64,000 nucleotides of DNA from Plantibacter sp. VKM Ac-2880 (GCF_015351235.1 NZ_JADKSJ010000001.1:62001-126000); one strand, 5' to 3'; counted from the first letter of the stretch, positions 15,183 through 24,478 are shown. Notes: generated by a model not told the origin, from the sequence alone. Translations and numbers: made by a program.

Positions 15183-16538
15183 ATGCTGGTCCGGATGAGC
15201 ACGCCAGCCAGCCGATCCCGAGCCGACCGACTCGTCGGCCTCGACCTCGCCCGCTTCCTCGCCCTCATCGGCATGATGGCCACGCACGTCTGGGCGTACG
15301 ACATCTCGACCGGCGGCGACACCCCGATCACGCAGCTGCTGTCGGGCAAGGCCGCCGCCCTGTTCGCCGTCCTCGCCGGCATCGGCATCGTGCTCACCAG
15401 TCGGCGTGACCTCGCCGCCGGCTCCCCCGCCGCCGCGCGGCTCAACCTCTTCGGGCGCGGCTTCACCCTCCTCGTCCTCGGCCTCACCCTCGGTGTCATC
15501 CCCGGTGGCATTTACGTGATCATCGCCTACTACGGCGTCACGTTCTGGTTGGCGATCCCGGCCGTCACCTGGCGGCCGCGCACCCTGCTCATCGTCGCCG
15601 GGATCTGGGCGATCGTCTGGCCGATCTGTTCCCAGGCGCTCCGCATGCCGCTCGACGGGGTGGACTCACCGGAGATCGGGAGCGCGTCCTGGTTCGATGT
15701 CGCGACCGGAGGATTCGCCCGCGGGCTCCTCATCACCGGCGTGTACCCGGCGCTCACGTGGATCGTCTACGTCCTCGTCGGGATGGCGATCGGTCGGATG
15801 CTCATGGATGCACGAGCCGGTGGGACGCTCCGCCGCTTCGCCCTGCTGCTCGCCGCAATCGGGCTCGGGGTCGCGATTGCGGCCGACCGGATCGCCGCCC
15901 TCCTCCTCGGCCCGCTGGGCGGCGTCCAGGGCATCGCCCGCGGCATGACCGGCGGTCTCGACCCCGACCCGACGACGATCACCGCCGTCGAGGACGCCCT
16001 CACGGAGGGGATGTACGGCACGAGTCCGGCGGACTCGTTCTGGTGGCTCGTCGCCCGCTCACCGCACTCCGGCACCACGCTCGACCTCGTCTTCACGATC
16101 GGCATCGCCGCGGTCGTCATCGGCCTGTGCCTGGCCCTCGGCACCGTCTTGAACCGCGGCTGGTCGCGCGTGCTCATGCCTGCGACCGGGGCCGGCGCAG
16201 CGCCGCTCACCGTCTACTCGGCGCACGTCTTCATGGCGTCGGTCGGCGCGCTCATCGCGGCGATCGGCCTCGGCATCACGGAGGACAAGATCTGGCTGAT
16301 CTCGAGCCCCCAGCTCTGGGCCCTCCACGTCGCCGGTGCCCTATTGCTCGGCTGGATCATCGCGCTGACCCGTCGCCGCGGCCCGCTGGAGACGCTCGTG
16401 CACGCGTCGGGGAGGGCGCTCGCTCGGCTCGGTGCCGGGTCGGTCGCCGCGCCTGCGCAGGCGCAGGTCCAGGCGTCGGTCCAGCCTCCGCCGACGTCGC
16501 CGGAGCGACCGACGCTTCCGCGGCACCCGGACCGCTAG
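15183..16538 (+). CDS. Polytopic membrane protein, heparan-alpha-glucosaminide N-acetyltransferase-like (DUF1624/DUF418 type)
   Basis: 451 residues (447 if it starts at the ATG at 15195) with about ten membrane segments. It opens with the family signature RLVGLDLARFLALIGMMATHVW and contains FAVLAGIGIVL, GRGFTLLVLGL and VYSAHVF, placing it among the acyltransferase-3/HGSNAT-like integral membrane acyltransferases that move acetyl groups across the membrane onto sugars or lipids. The C-terminal ~45 residues are a Pro/Gln-rich tail. Acceptor unknown. Its TAG stop overlaps the TAG stop of the convergent gene within the 4 bases CTAG. Confidence 0.75.
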   Translation: MLVRMSTPASRSRADRLVGLDLARFLALIGMMATHVWAYDISTGGDTPITQLLSGKAAALFAVLAGIGIVLTSRRDLAAGSPAAARLNLFGRGFTLLVLGLTLGVIPGGIYVIIAYYGVTFWLAIPAVTWRPRTLLIVAGIWAIVWPICSQALRMPLDGVDSPEIGSASWFDVATGGFARGLLITGVYPALTWIVYVLVGMAIGRMLMDARAGGTLRRFALLLAAIGLGVAIAADRIAALLLGPLGGVQGIARGMTGGLDPDPTTITAVEDALTEGMYGTSPADSFWWLVARSPHSGTTLDLVFTIGIAAVVIGLCLALGTVLNRGWSRVLMPATGAGAAPLTVYSAHVFMASVGALIAAIGLGITEDKIWLISSPQLWALHVAGALLLGWIIALTRRRGPLETLVHASGRALARLGAGSVAAPAQAQVQASVQPPPTSPERPTLPRHPDR

Positions 16539-16762
16539 GGCGCGAGGAAGGCGGCAGCCAGCACGGCCGCCACCCCGCCGATGCAGACCGTCCCGAAGGC
16601 GACGGCTCCGACGAAGATCCCCGTGACGACCACCCAGCCGGCGACGCACCCGGCGACCGCGCCGCCCGTCTCCAGGACGTTCGCGATCGGCCGGTCCCGC
16701 GACTCCACGGTGTCGTCGGGGGTGGTGGATTGCGGGCTGAGGGAGACGTGTTCGACCGTCAT
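16535..16762 (-). CDS. Small membrane protein, unknown function
   Basis: 75 residues, not recognised. A hydrophilic 27-residue start (MTVEHVSLSPQSTTPDD) is followed by an almost continuous Gly/Ala/Val-rich hydrophobic stretch, residues 33-75, long enough for two segments and containing two Cys. GGAAGGA lies 6-7 nt before the ATG at 16762, which is why I prefer it to an in-frame ATG 30 bp upstream. It ends at AP with no tail and overlaps the convergent gene by 4 bp. Confidence 0.6.
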   Translation of the reverse strand: MTVEHVSLSPQSTTPDDTVESRDRPIANVLETGGAVAGCVAGWVVVTGIFVGAVAFGTVCIGGVAAVLAAAFLAP

Positions 16763-16845
16763 GGTGCATCCTTCCGACAGGGTGATGCACACCAGTCCAT
16801 TACTCGGACCGTTTCGCCAGCGTCAACCGCGAACGGGACGGCCGG

Positions 16846-18567
16846 TTACTTGGCGTCTGCGTAGGAGGTGACGACGGCCGTGGTGACCGGGAACTCGACG
16901 GGTGCCGCCCCGAAGATGAGGCGACCGGCCTCGGCCGCGGCTTCGCGCACGAGGGCGACCACGCGCTCGGTCTGCCCCTCGGGGCAGTGGACGACGATCT
17001 CGTCGTGGAGGAAGAAGACGAGGTGCGCCGATCCGGTGAGCGCCGCGTTCGCGCCCCCGGTCTCTGCGGCGAGCGCCTGCAGCCGCGTGCGGAGGCCGGC
17101 CATCCAGCACAGGGCCCATTCGGCGGCGGTGCCCTGCACGACGAAGTTGCGGGTGAAGCGCCCCCAGCTGCGCGCCTCCATGCGGGCGCGCTGGGTCGCC
17201 GCGGCGTTGGCGCCCTCCATCGATGCGGCCGACTGGATCTCGCGCCAGGTCTCGCCGGGCAGCGGTGAGGTGCGTCCGAGTCGGGTGCTGACCCGTTCCC
17301 CGCGTTCACCGGCTCTGGCAGCCGTCTCGACGAACTCGATCGCCCGCGGGAACGCCCGCGTGAGCCGGGGCAACAGGCGCCCGCTCTCCCCCGTCGTCGC
17401 GCCGTACATGGCTCCGAGCATGGCGATCTTGGCGTGGGGCCTGGTGTCGACCGCGCCGACGTCGACCATGCCCTGGTAGAGGTCGACTCCGCGGCCCGCG
17501 TCGGCCATCGCGCGGTCGCCGGACATCGCGGTCAGGATACGTGGCTCGAGCTGTGCGGCGTCGGCGACGACGAACCGCCACCCCTCGTCCGCGAGAACCG
17601 CGCCACGAACCTGGTGCGGGAGCTGCAGGGCTCCGCCGCCGTCCGAGGCCCACCGGCCGGTGACGACCCCACCGGGAACGTACGTGGGGCGGAACCGGCC
17701 GTCCTTCACCCAGGTCTCGACCCAGGTCCAGCCGTTGGCCGTGAGCAGGCGCGACAGCTTCTTGTAGCGGAGCAACGGCTCGATGACGGGGTGCTCGATC
17801 TCCTGCAGCTCCCACTGGCGGGTGGAGGTGGCCTGGATGCCGGCCCGTTGGAGGGCCTTGAGGAGTTCGCCGGGCGACTCGGGGCTGAGCTCCTGCACCC
17901 CGAGAGCGGCCTTCACCTCGTCGAGGACCTCGACCAGCTTGGCCGGGCGGACGCCTGGCGGCACCTTCGGGCCGAGGGCGTCGGCGAGGATGCGGTCGTG
18001 CACCTCCGCGTTCCACGGCAGGCCGGCGAAGGTCATCTCGGACGCGATGAGCGCCCCGGCGGACTCGGCGGCCAGGAGCAGCCCGAGCTGCGAGCGCCCC
18101 TGCGGCGTCGCCCCGTCGACCGCGGCTCGCTGCAGGGCGAACTCGGCGACGGTGTCGCGTTCGCCACCAGGGAGGTCGAGGTCGAAGAGCGTGCCGACCG
18201 CCTCCGCGCGCTGGGCGACACGCGGGTCGAGGACCTCGTCCCAGGGGCCGGGCGGTGCGGTGGCGAGTGCGGAGTCAGCGGTGAAGGCGGCGTTGCGGAG
18301 GATGTTGTGGCAGAGCCGGAGATCGACGCAGCGCGAGACGCGGACACCCGCGGCGAGGAGCGCCGGGTACCAGAGCGAGGTGTCGTCCCAGACCCAACGC
18401 GGCGGATTCGGGTCGGCCTCGAGGCGTCGGACCAGCGCGGGGAGTTCGGCGCGCGCGATGGTGGCCTCGGGCGCGGGACTCGACTCGCCGGGCGATGCCG
18501 GGCGGTCCTCGAGGTGCACGACGCGCACGCGGGCGCCGTCGAGCTGCTGGAGGACGATGTGCACCAC
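16846..18567 (-). CDS. Bifunctional 3'-5' exonuclease/family-A DNA polymerase-like protein
   Basis: 573-residue relative of the Klenow part of DNA polymerase I, a form seen in many actinobacteria beside a normal polA. The N-terminal ~200 residues occupy the place of the 3'-5' exonuclease (WVWDDTSLWYPALLAAG, DLRLCHNIL), but the classical DxE exonuclease motif is not clear. The polymerase half has motif A as VVADAAQLEPRILTAMSGD (canonical DYSQIELR, so changed but keeping Asp and Glu), motif B as HAKIAMLGAMYGATTGE and motif C as FFLHDEIVV with the catalytic HDE. It lacks the 5'-3' nuclease. CAGACT lies 6 nt before a second GTG at 18564, a possible leaderless start. Role in repair is inferred. 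Confidence 0.85.
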   Translation of the reverse strand: MVHIVLQQLDGARVRVVHLEDRPASPGESSPAPEATIARAELPALVRRLEADPNPPRWVWDDTSLWYPALLAAGVRVSRCVDLRLCHNILRNAAFTADSALATAPPGPWDEVLDPRVAQRAEAVGTLFDLDLPGGERDTVAEFALQRAAVDGATPQGRSQLGLLLAAESAGALIASEMTFAGLPWNAEVHDRILADALGPKVPPGVRPAKLVEVLDEVKAALGVQELSPESPGELLKALQRAGIQATSTRQWELQEIEHPVIEPLLRYKKLSRLLTANGWTWVETWVKDGRFRPTYVPGGVVTGRWASDGGGALQLPHQVRGAVLADEGWRFVVADAAQLEPRILTAMSGDRAMADAGRGVDLYQGMVDVGAVDTRPHAKIAMLGAMYGATTGESGRLLPRLTRAFPRAIEFVETAARAGERGERVSTRLGRTSPLPGETWREIQSAASMEGANAAATQRARMEARSWGRFTRNFVVQGTAAEWALCWMAGLRTRLQALAAETGGANAALTGSAHLVFFLHDEIVVHCPEGQTERVVALVREAAAEAGRLIFGAAPVEFPVTTAVVTSYADAK

Positions 18568-18640
18568 CCCAGTCTGCCGTCACCCGCCGACCCCGCAGGA
18601 CGCCCCTCCTCGCTCCATGCACGAGACCCGACCGGAGAAA

Positions 18641-18706
18641 CGCCTGAGGGCAGGACCGAACACGACGTTCGACCCTGCCCTCGTGCAGATCTCCTGCTCT
18701 CAGGCG
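18641..18706 (-). terminator. Nested stem-loop at the end of the peptide ABC operon
   Basis: Outer arms CGCCTGA (18641-18647) and TCAGGCG (18700-18706) enclose inner arms GAGGGCAGG (18646-18654) and CCTGCCCTC (18674-18682). The outer right arm includes the stop codon of the ATPase gene. One of three nested two-stem structures in the window. Confidence 0.6.
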
Positions 18707-20421
18707 CGGAGGCGGCGGAGCTCCTCGCGACGGACGGCCTGCTCGGCCGGATCCGGCACGGGCAACGACGCGAGCAGGCGGCGCGTGTACACGTCGCTCG
18801 GCGCACCGAGCACCGCAGAACCGGGACCCTCCTCCACGATGTCGCCGCGGTACAGCACGACGATGCGGTCGGCGAGGATGTCGACCACCGCGAGGTCGTG
18901 GCTGATGAACAGCGAGGCGAACCCGAACTCGCGCTGCAACTCGGCGAAGAGCTCCAGCACGCGCGCCTGGACCGAGACGTCGAGCGCCGAGGTCGGTTCG
19001 TCCGCCACGAGCAGGGCCGGCTCGAGCGCGAGCGCCCGGGCGAGGGACGCACGCTGGCGCTGTCCGCCGGAGAGTTCGTGCGGGAAGCGATCCCCGAACG
19101 CCTTCGGCAGCTGGACCGCCTCGAGCAGCTCGTCCACCCGGCGGCGAGCCGCCCGCGCATCACCGAAGCGACCGTGGACGACGAGCGGTTCGGCGACGCA
19201 CTCCGCGATCGTGAGCAGCGGGTTGAAGCTCGTGGCCGGGTCCTGGAACACGAACCCGATCTCGCGCCGCTTCGGCGCGAACTCGCGCTCCTTCACCCGG
19301 TTCATCTCCACACCCAGCACCGACAGCGAGCCGCCGGTGACCTTCGTGAGCCCGGCGATCGCGCGGCCGATCGTGGTCTTGCCCGAACCGGACTCGCCCA
19401 CGAGCCCGAGGACCTCACCGGCGTGGATCGTGAAGTCCACACCCTTCACCGCGCGGAAACCGGCACGACCGAAGCGCCCGGGGTACTCGATCTCGAGTCC
19501 CTTCGCGACGACCACCGGCTCGCCGAGCTGCAGCTGCTTGCCGCGCTCGACCTCGGCCGGCGCGGAACTCTTGCCGCGGCCCACGTGCGGCACGGAGGAC
19601 AGCAGCTTCTTCGTGTACTCGGCCTTCGGTGAGGAGAACAGCTCCTGCACGGGAGCCTCCTCGACGATGTCGCCCTGGTACATGACCACGACGCGGTCGG
19701 CGAGATCGGCGACGACGCCCATGTTGTGCGTGATGAGGACGATGGCCGTCCCGAACTCGTCGCGGCACCGACGCAGCAGGTCGAGGATCTCCGCCTGCAC
19801 GGTGACGTCGAGGGCCGTCGTCGGCTCGTCGGCGACGATGAGGCCCGGGTCGAGCACGAGCGCCATCGCGATGACGATGCGCTGCTTCTGCCCACCGGAG
19901 AACTGGTGCGGGAAGTAGTCGACCCGCTCCTCGGGCTCCGGGATGCCGACACGTCGCAGGATGTCGATCGCCTTCGCCCGCGCCTCGGCCTTCGTGTACG
20001 TCCCGTGCGCTCTGAGGCCCTCGGCGATCTGCCATCCCACCTTGTAGACGGGGTTGAGCGCCGTCGACGGCTCCTGGAACACCATCGCCGCGTCACTGCC
20101 GCGGATCGACCGCAGCTGCTCGGCCGACGCCGTGACGACGTCCTGCTCCGTCGAACCGTCGCGCGAACGCAGCACGACCGCGCCGGACGCCGTCGCCGTC
20201 TCGGGGAGGAGACCGAGGATGGTCTTCGCCGTGACGGTCTTGCCCGACCCGGACTCGCCCACGATCGCGACGATCTCGCGCGGTGCGACCGACAGGGAGA
20301 TGTCGTTGATCGCCTTCACCGCGCCGGCGTCGGTCGAGAACGAGACGCCGAGGTCGCGGATGCTGACGATGTCCCTGGTACCGAGGTCGCGTGGACCGGT
20401 GGTCGGCTTCGACAGGCTCAT
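18700..20421 (-). CDS. Fused dual ATPase of a dipeptide/oligopeptide/nickel ABC importer
   Basis: 573 residues, two complete ATPase modules in one chain, equivalent to DppD and DppF. Module 1: Walker A GESGSGKT (55-62), signature FSGGQKQR (174-181), Walker B LIVADEP (194-200). Module 2: Walker A 342-349, signature LSGGQRQR (450-457), Walker B LLVADEP (470-476). Each is followed by the oligopeptide-type C-terminal extension (SVPHVG, SLPVPDP). The start overlaps the stop of the permease gene by 4 bp (ATGA), so translation is coupled. Last gene of the four-gene operon 24374-18700. Ligand is probably a peptide but is not shown. Confidence 0.95.
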   Translation of the reverse strand: MSLSKPTTGPRDLGTRDIVSIRDLGVSFSTDAGAVKAINDISLSVAPREIVAIVGESGSGKTVTAKTILGLLPETATASGAVVLRSRDGSTEQDVVTASAEQLRSIRGSDAAMVFQEPSTALNPVYKVGWQIAEGLRAHGTYTKAEARAKAIDILRRVGIPEPEERVDYFPHQFSGGQKQRIVIAMALVLDPGLIVADEPTTALDVTVQAEILDLLRRCRDEFGTAIVLITHNMGVVADLADRVVVMYQGDIVEEAPVQELFSSPKAEYTKKLLSSVPHVGRGKSSAPAEVERGKQLQLGEPVVVAKGLEIEYPGRFGRAGFRAVKGVDFTIHAGEVLGLVGESGSGKTTIGRAIAGLTKVTGGSLSVLGVEMNRVKEREFAPKRREIGFVFQDPATSFNPLLTIAECVAEPLVVHGRFGDARAARRRVDELLEAVQLPKAFGDRFPHELSGGQRQRASLARALALEPALLVADEPTSALDVSVQARVLELFAELQREFGFASLFISHDLAVVDILADRIVVLYRGDIVEEGPGSAVLGAPSDVYTRRLLASLPVPDPAEQAVRREELRRLRA

Positions 20422-21542
20422 GAGCGCTCGTCCTCTCGTCGGTTCTCCAGATCGCTGTCGGCCGCGGCGTCGCTCACGGCACCCAGCGACTCGGCGTCCA
20501 TCATCCCGGCGCCACCGGGGCTGTCCGGCGTGCCACCGGTGGTGGTGATGCTCGAGGTCGCGGCCACGGAGCCGCTCGACGCACCGACGCGACGACGGCT
20601 GCGCAGACGCGGGTCGGAGAGGTCGTTGAGGCTCTCACCGACGAGCGTGATGCCGAGCACGACGAGCACGATCGCGAGACCGGGGAACAGCGCGGTCCAC
20701 CAGATGCCGCTCGTGACGTCGGAGACGGACCGGTTCAGGTCGTACCCCCACTCGGCCGCGGCGGTCGGCTCGATGCCGAAGCCGAGGAAGCCCAGGCCGG
20801 CGAGCGTGAGGATCGCCTCAGAGGCGTTCAGCGTGATGATGAGCGGCAGGGTCCTCGTCGCGTTCCGCAGCACGTGGCGGAACATGATGCGCGAGCTGGA
20901 CGCACCGATCACCTTCGCCGACTCGACGAACGCCTCGCTCTTGATGCGGACGACCTCGGAGCGGATCACTCGGAAGTACTGCGGGATGAACACCACGGTG
21001 ATCGAGATCGCGGCGGCGAGGATGCCGCCCCACAGGCTGGACTGGCCACGGCTGATCACGATCGACATGACGATGGCGAGCAGCAGCGACGGGAACGCGT
21101 AGACGGCGTCGCACACGACAACGAGCACGCGGTCGAGCCAGCCGCCGAAGTATCCGGCGACGAGCCCGAGCAGGACGCCGATGAAGATCGACAGGATGAT
21201 CGCGGACACGATGACGAAGAGCGCGGTCTGGGCGCCCCAGAGCACCCGGGACAGGACGTCGTAGCCACCGACGGTCGTGCCGAGCAGGTTGGTCGCGTTC
21301 GGTGCCTGCTGTGTGCCGAAGGACCCGTCGTCGCCGCGCAACTGGTTGTACCGGTAGGGCGCGACGAGCGGCGCGAGGATCGCGATGAGCACGAAGACGC
21401 CGGTGACGACGAGACCGATGACGAGCATCGCCCGCTGCAGCCCCACCGACTGGCGGAACTGCTTGACGACGGGCAGGCGGTCGCGCAGCGGACGCTTCGC
21501 AGGCGCGGTGTGCGCGGCGGTGGTGGCTGTCGGAGCACTCAT
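20418..21542 (-). CDS. ABC importer permease, DppC/OppC type
   Basis: 374-residue inner-membrane permease. It has a cytoplasmic N-terminal ~40 residues, the OppC_N segment (MLVIGLVVTGVFVLIAILAPLVAPYRYNQ), about six membrane segments, and the EAA loop SAKVIGASSSRIMFRHVLRN that docks on the ATPase. After the ALFPGLAIVLVVLGITLVGESLNDLSDPRL ending usual for the family there is an extra 50-residue Gly/Ser/Asp-rich tail, which is unusual. Start at 21542 lies 2 bp after the upstream permease stop, with GAGG overlapping that stop. Confidence 0.95.
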   Translation of the reverse strand: MSAPTATTAAHTAPAKRPLRDRLPVVKQFRQSVGLQRAMLVIGLVVTGVFVLIAILAPLVAPYRYNQLRGDDGSFGTQQAPNATNLLGTTVGGYDVLSRVLWGAQTALFVIVSAIILSIFIGVLLGLVAGYFGGWLDRVLVVVCDAVYAFPSLLLAIVMSIVISRGQSSLWGGILAAAISITVVFIPQYFRVIRSEVVRIKSEAFVESAKVIGASSSRIMFRHVLRNATRTLPLIITLNASEAILTLAGLGFLGFGIEPTAAAEWGYDLNRSVSDVTSGIWWTALFPGLAIVLVVLGITLVGESLNDLSDPRLRSRRRVGASSGSVAATSSITTTGGTPDSPGGAGMMDAESLGAVSDAAADSDLENRREDERS

Positions 21543-21544
21543 GC

Positions 21545-22618
21545 TCAGTACCTCACCCTCGGGTCGATGATCGCCGCGATGATGTCGACGATGAAGTTGG
21601 TCAGGGCGACGATCACGGCGAGGAGCGCGACGATGCCCTGGACGGCCACGAAGTCGCGGGCCTTGAGGTACTCGCTCAGCATGAAGCCGAGGCCCTTCCA
21701 CTCGAACGTCGTCTCGGTGAGGACCGCGCCCGCGAGGAGCAGCGCGATCTGCAGGCCGATGACGGTGATGATCGGGATGAGCGCCGGACGGTACGCGTGC
21801 TTGGTCACCAGTCGGAACTCGCTGACCCCGCGCGAGCGGGCCGCGTCGACGTAGCCGGAGCCGAGCGTGCCGATGACGTTGGTGCGGACGAGACGCAGGA
21901 AGACACCGGCCGTCAGCAGACCGAGGGCGATCGCCGGCAGCACCGCGTGCGCGAGGACGTCGCTGATCGCCGTCGGGTCACCGAGACGGATCGCGTCGAC
22001 GAGATAGATGCCGGAGGGGCTCGAGATGGTCTGGAGCGTCAGCTCGGTGCCGGTGCTCGCTCGACCAGCGACCGGGAGGACACCGAGCCACACGGAGAAG
22101 ATGAGCTTGAGCAGCAGGCCGGCGAAGAACACCGGGGTGGCGTAGCTGAGGATGGCGAAGACGCGGAGGCCGGCGTCCTGCCAGCGGTCGCGACGTGCGG
22201 CGGCGAGCATGCCGAGCGGGATGCCGACGATGAACGCGACGATGAGCGCGTAGATCGCGAGTTCGAGCGTGGCGGAACCGTAGGTGAGGAGGACCTCGAT
22301 GACGGGCCGGTTGTCGGAGATCGTCGTGCCGAAGTTGCCGACCGCGATCTGTCCGAGGAACTCGAAGTACTGGACGAAGAGCGGCCGGTCGTAGCCGGCG
22401 GCGCTGATGCGTTCCGCGAGCTGGTCGGCCGGGAGCCGCCCTCCGAGCGCCGCGGTGATCGGGTCACCGGTCAGGCGCATGAGGAAGAAGACCATGGTGA
22501 CGAGGATGAACACCGTCGGGATGATCAACAGGAAGCGGATGACGAGGTACCGCCAGAGTCCGCCACCTCCGGAACGTCTGGCCGCCTTTGGGGGTGGGGT
22601 TGCGACAGCTGCCGTCAT
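21545..22618 (-). CDS. ABC importer permease, DppB/OppB type
   Basis: 357 residues. The N-terminal RYLVIRFLLIIPTVFILVTMVFFLMRLTGDP is the DppB hallmark, followed by about five further membrane segments, an EAA loop (YVDAARSRGVSEFRLVTKHAYRPALIPI) and the LTNFIVDIIAAIIDPRVRY C-terminus. AGGAGG lies 10 nt before the ATG. It pairs with the DppC-type permease downstream to form the channel. Confidence 0.95.
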   Translation of the reverse strand: MTAAVATPPPKAARRSGGGGLWRYLVIRFLLIIPTVFILVTMVFFLMRLTGDPITAALGGRLPADQLAERISAAGYDRPLFVQYFEFLGQIAVGNFGTTISDNRPVIEVLLTYGSATLELAIYALIVAFIVGIPLGMLAAARRDRWQDAGLRVFAILSYATPVFFAGLLLKLIFSVWLGVLPVAGRASTGTELTLQTISSPSGIYLVDAIRLGDPTAISDVLAHAVLPAIALGLLTAGVFLRLVRTNVIGTLGSGYVDAARSRGVSEFRLVTKHAYRPALIPIITVIGLQIALLLAGAVLTETTFEWKGLGFMLSEYLKARDFVAVQGIVALLAVIVALTNFIVDIIAAIIDPRVRY

Positions 22619-22664
22619 TGCAGTGGATCCTCCTCGATCACCGACTCGGTAGAGCCCGGACAGA

Positions 22665-22698
22665 CGATCGGGGCGGCTCTGTGGAGCCGCCCCGATCG
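22665..22698 (-). terminator. 15-bp perfect stem-loop between binding-protein and permease genes
   Basis: CGATCGGGGCGGCTC and its exact complement flank a 4-nt loop (22665-22679/22684-22698). Placed inside the operon just after the binding-protein gene, it would act as a partial terminator or RNA stabiliser, giving more binding protein than permease, a common arrangement in ABC operons. Confidence 0.75.
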
Positions 22699-22742
22699 CG
22701 ACGTCCGACTTACTGTAGTCGGATATCAGTTGGTCAGGCTAC

Positions 22743-24374
22743 TCAGCCCTTGCTGATGGGTGCGTAGCGGAACTTGAACGACGCGTCGAGGACGGTGCCC
22801 TCGACGTCCTTGCCGACGACGGCCACCTGAGCGCCCTGGAGCAGCGGGATGGTCGACAGGTCGGCCGCCTCGAGGTCCTGGATCTGCTCGATGATCTTCG
22901 TCCGTGCGTCGGCGTCCGTCGTCGAGCGCTGCTGGTTGATCAGGTCGTTGACGGCCGGGTTGTCGTAGTGGTTCGCGAGGAAGTTGTCCGTGGCGAAGAA
23001 CGGCGACAGGTAGTTGTCGGCGTCGGAGTAGTCCGGGAACCAACCCAGCTGGTAGGCCGGGTAGACGTCCGTCGTACGGTCCTTCGAGTACTGCACCCAC
23101 TCGGTCTGCTGCAGGTTGACGGTGAACAGGCCGTCCGCCTCGAGCTGGTCCTTGATGAGCGCGTATTCGTCGCCGGAGCCGGAACCGTAGTGGTCACCGT
23201 TGTACTGGAGGTTCAGCGCGACCGGAACGGTCACACCGGCTGCCTCGAGCGTCTCCTTGGCCTTCGCCGCGTCCGGGCCGCCGTCGCCGTCGCCGTAGAG
23301 GCCCTTGAGGGACTCGGTGGCACCGGTCAGGCCGGCGGGCACGTAGGAGTAGAGCGGAGTGTAGGTGTCCTTGTAGACGTCCTTGGCGATCGCAGCGCGG
23401 TCGATGAGGCCGGCGGCGGCCTGGCGGACAGCGAGTGCCTTCGCGGGGTCGGCGTCAGCGGTGGTCGCACCGTACGGCATGGTGTCGAAGTTGAAGACGA
23501 AGTAGCGGATCTCGCCACCGGGGCCGTCGACGACCTTGACGTTCTTGTCCTTCTTCAGGTCTTCGATGTCGGTCGAGGAGAGGCTGCGCGATGCGACGTC
23601 GATGTTGCCCTGCTTGACGTCGAGCTTCAGGTTGGACTCGTCGGTGTAGTACTTCACGTTGACGGTGTCGTTCTTCGCCTCACCGAGGAGGCCCTGGTAG
23701 CCGTCGTACTTCTTGTACGAGATGAGCTCGTTGAACTTGTAGCTGTCGATCGTGTATTGACCGGCGAACGCCTTGCCCTTGACGATGTCCGCGTCCGGCG
23801 TGATCTCGGTGGCGGAGAAGACGTCCTCGTCGACGATCGGTCCGACGGGGCTGGAGAGCACCTGCGGGAAGGTCTGGTCGTTCTCGGTCTTGAGCGTGAA
23901 GACGACGGTCAGGTCGTCCGGTGCGTCGGTCTTCTCGAGGTTGCTGAGGAGCGACGACGGACCGTTGTCGTCGGCGATGGCGAGCTGGCGGTCGAAGCTG
24001 AACTTCACGTCGGAGGAGGTGAGCTCGTTGCCGTTGGCCCACTTGAGGCCCTCCTTGAGCTTCACCGTGTACTCCGTCGGCGAGGTGAACTCGGCCGACT
24101 CGGCGATGTCGGGCTCGACGTCGGGGCTGTTGTACGGCGTGTTCAGGAGGAAGGGGAAGACCTGGTTCATGACGGCGAACGAACCGTTGTCGTAGGAGCC
24201 GGCCGGGTCGAGCGTGGTGACCTTGTCGGTCGTACCGATGACGATCGTGCCGCTGGCACCGCTGCTGGAGCCGCTGCCACCACCGGCGGCGCAGCCGGCG
24301 AGGGCGAGAGCGGAGATGGAGAGACCCGCGAGCGCAACGGCGCTCTTCCGGAATCCACTACGTGGGGATGACAT
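22743..24374 (-). CDS. Peptide-type ABC transporter substrate-binding lipoprotein (SBP_bac_5)
   Basis: 543 residues. Signal peptide with lipobox LALAGC, then a Ser/Gly linker. The mature protein is an extracellular solute-binding protein family 5 (DppA/OppA) fold: VTTLDPAGSYDNGS, the family signature YTVKLKEGLKWANGNELTSSDVKFSFDR, and GWFPDYSDADNYLSPFF near the C-terminus. First gene of the importer operon. Start at 24374 has GAGG 9 nt upstream; an ATG 15 bp earlier lacks a site. Confidence 0.95.
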   Translation of the reverse strand: MSSPRSGFRKSAVALAGLSISALALAGCAAGGGSGSSSGASGTIVIGTTDKVTTLDPAGSYDNGSFAVMNQVFPFLLNTPYNSPDVEPDIAESAEFTSPTEYTVKLKEGLKWANGNELTSSDVKFSFDRQLAIADDNGPSSLLSNLEKTDAPDDLTVVFTLKTENDQTFPQVLSSPVGPIVDEDVFSATEITPDADIVKGKAFAGQYTIDSYKFNELISYKKYDGYQGLLGEAKNDTVNVKYYTDESNLKLDVKQGNIDVASRSLSSTDIEDLKKDKNVKVVDGPGGEIRYFVFNFDTMPYGATTADADPAKALAVRQAAAGLIDRAAIAKDVYKDTYTPLYSYVPAGLTGATESLKGLYGDGDGGPDAAKAKETLEAAGVTVPVALNLQYNGDHYGSGSGDEYALIKDQLEADGLFTVNLQQTEWVQYSKDRTTDVYPAYQLGWFPDYSDADNYLSPFFATDNFLANHYDNPAVNDLINQQRSTTDADARTKIIEQIQDLEAADLSTIPLLQGAQVAVVGKDVEGTVLDASFKFRYAPISKG

Positions 24375-24448
24375 GGATGTCGACCTCATTTTCTGTGTGT
24401 GAGAGACGGCACGGCTGTGTGCAGGTTCTTCGCACGTGCTTGTAGAGG

Positions 24449-24478
24449 ATTACAGCACGATCCGAACAAATCCCTCAA
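24449..24478 (-). promoter_or_regulatory. Candidate promoter of the peptide ABC operon
   Basis: Minus strand -35 TTGAGG (24478-24473) and -10 TGTAAT (24454-24449) with an 18-bp spacer, about 75 bp before the binding-protein start. The remaining 24479-24594 upstream holds no feature I can name. Confidence 0.5.

Noticed and set aside
17434-19632. Long plus-strand open frame of more than 700 codons
   Set aside because: It lies antisense to the polymerase-like and ATPase genes, both with clear family motifs; its product is Arg/Glu/Gly-biased and resembles nothing. Same verdict for the long antisense frames at 24883-26994 and 41600-43753.
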